From Candidatus Poribacteria bacterium (GTDB taxonomy: Bacteria; Poribacteria; WGA-4E; WGA-3G), in NCBI GenBank assembly GCA_028824685.1, contig JAPPCZ010000081.1, positions 27,038 through 91,037 of the forward strand: a stretch of DNA of 64,000 nt. The letters run 5' to 3'. Of the stretch, positions 63,747-64,000 are shown in pieces. The position numbers were made by a program, and so were the translations under genes. The notes under the pieces are model-generated. The model saw only the letters and a program-made list of their open reading frames with translations. It made no database searches and was not told the origin of the DNA. Within the stretch, counting starts at the first letter, position 1. Each line of letters starts with the position of its first letter.

Positions 63747-64000
63747 AATACAATTAAATGGGAAAACTCGACAATTGAATGCCTCTGACATCAGGATAAA
63801 AATTCTGATTTACCCCCAGTTTTTCACAACCCATATTTGTATGTCTTATATCATAATAGTTTTGCCAAGTGTTTTTTCTGATAAACTGTTTTCCAATCTT
63901 ATTCTATAGAATCTATTTTAGGGTATTCCACTGAAACACATTGCATTTGAAACTGCCTTACCGAATGTCAAAAGACCGGTCTTAGTGTTTGATAGATACT

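Noticed and set aside
63577..63909. 110-residue frame over the repeat upstream of lpdA
   Set aside because: Spans the palindromic repeat (reads CRSDLRIATK-type translation of the repeat) and AT-rich sequence; not a gene.

Overview
This window most resembles a chromosome segment of Candidatus Poribacteria, the sponge-associated lineage. The base composition is AT-leaning. Three secreted leucine-rich-repeat proteins end in paired calcium-loop repeats of the DVNGDGVVNIQDLV type, and the intergenic regions are full of short nested palindromes; both traits fit that group from general knowledge. No rRNA, tRNA, CRISPR array, phage or transposase gene was found, so the assignment is an inference.

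Layout. 1-8.6 kb: the 3' end of dprA; a lipoprotein gene behind a strong promoter and a long, apparently structured leader; an ECF sigma/anti-sigma pair; and a 1570-residue TPR protein. 8.7-16.2 kb: an alanine-glyoxylate-type aminotransferase (+), then on the minus strand an M14-like peptidase, guaA, a small orphan gene, an OmpA-type lipoprotein with a DUF4398-like partner, and rplU-rpmA. 16.4-21.9 kb (-): a small membrane protein, RNase G, and an adjacent response regulator-PglZ (PorX-type) and membrane histidine kinase (PorY-like) pair. 22.2-29.2 kb (+): a HAD protein, a nucleotide-sugar-epimerase-like protein, a PLP aminotransferase, an SDR, a small membrane protein and a compact pterin cluster (tandem PTPS, folE, SDR). 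29.2-46 kb: three LRR/glycosidase-like/dockerin-like paralogs, between which lie a double-length CorC protein, KDPG aldolase, a Ser/Thr kinase, iolC, iolD and a small zinc-ribbon-like protein. 46.2-54.4 kb: a frameshifted rlmB-type methyltransferase, radC and a partner-switching signalling island (three STAS proteins, Usp, PAS histidine kinase, two response regulators one of which carries a PP2C phosphatase, and an RsbW-like kinase). 54.7-61.2 kb: rpsA with unusual acidic tails, then metK-ahcY-small membrane protein-PfkB kinase, which looks like a SAM-cycle operon. 61.3-64 kb (-): a small membrane protein and lpdA.

How the parts fit. The pterin genes could take GTP to dihydroneopterin triphosphate, then 6-pyruvoyl-tetrahydropterin, and with the SDR to tetrahydrobiopterin. 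metK, ahcY and the PfkB kinase could make SAM, hydrolyse SAH and phosphorylate the released adenosine. The STAS/RsbU/RsbW set can form a phosphorylation-controlled partner switch driven by the PAS kinase. PorX/PorY-type regulators control type IX secretion in Bacteroidota; whether this pair controls export of the dockerin-tailed proteins here is speculation. The most interesting items are the PorX/PorY-like pair outside Bacteroidota, the biopterin-like cluster with a half-inactive tandem PTPS, the structured leader at 0.68-1.03 kb, the 7-codon leader ORF overlapping metK, and the nested interspersed palindromes.
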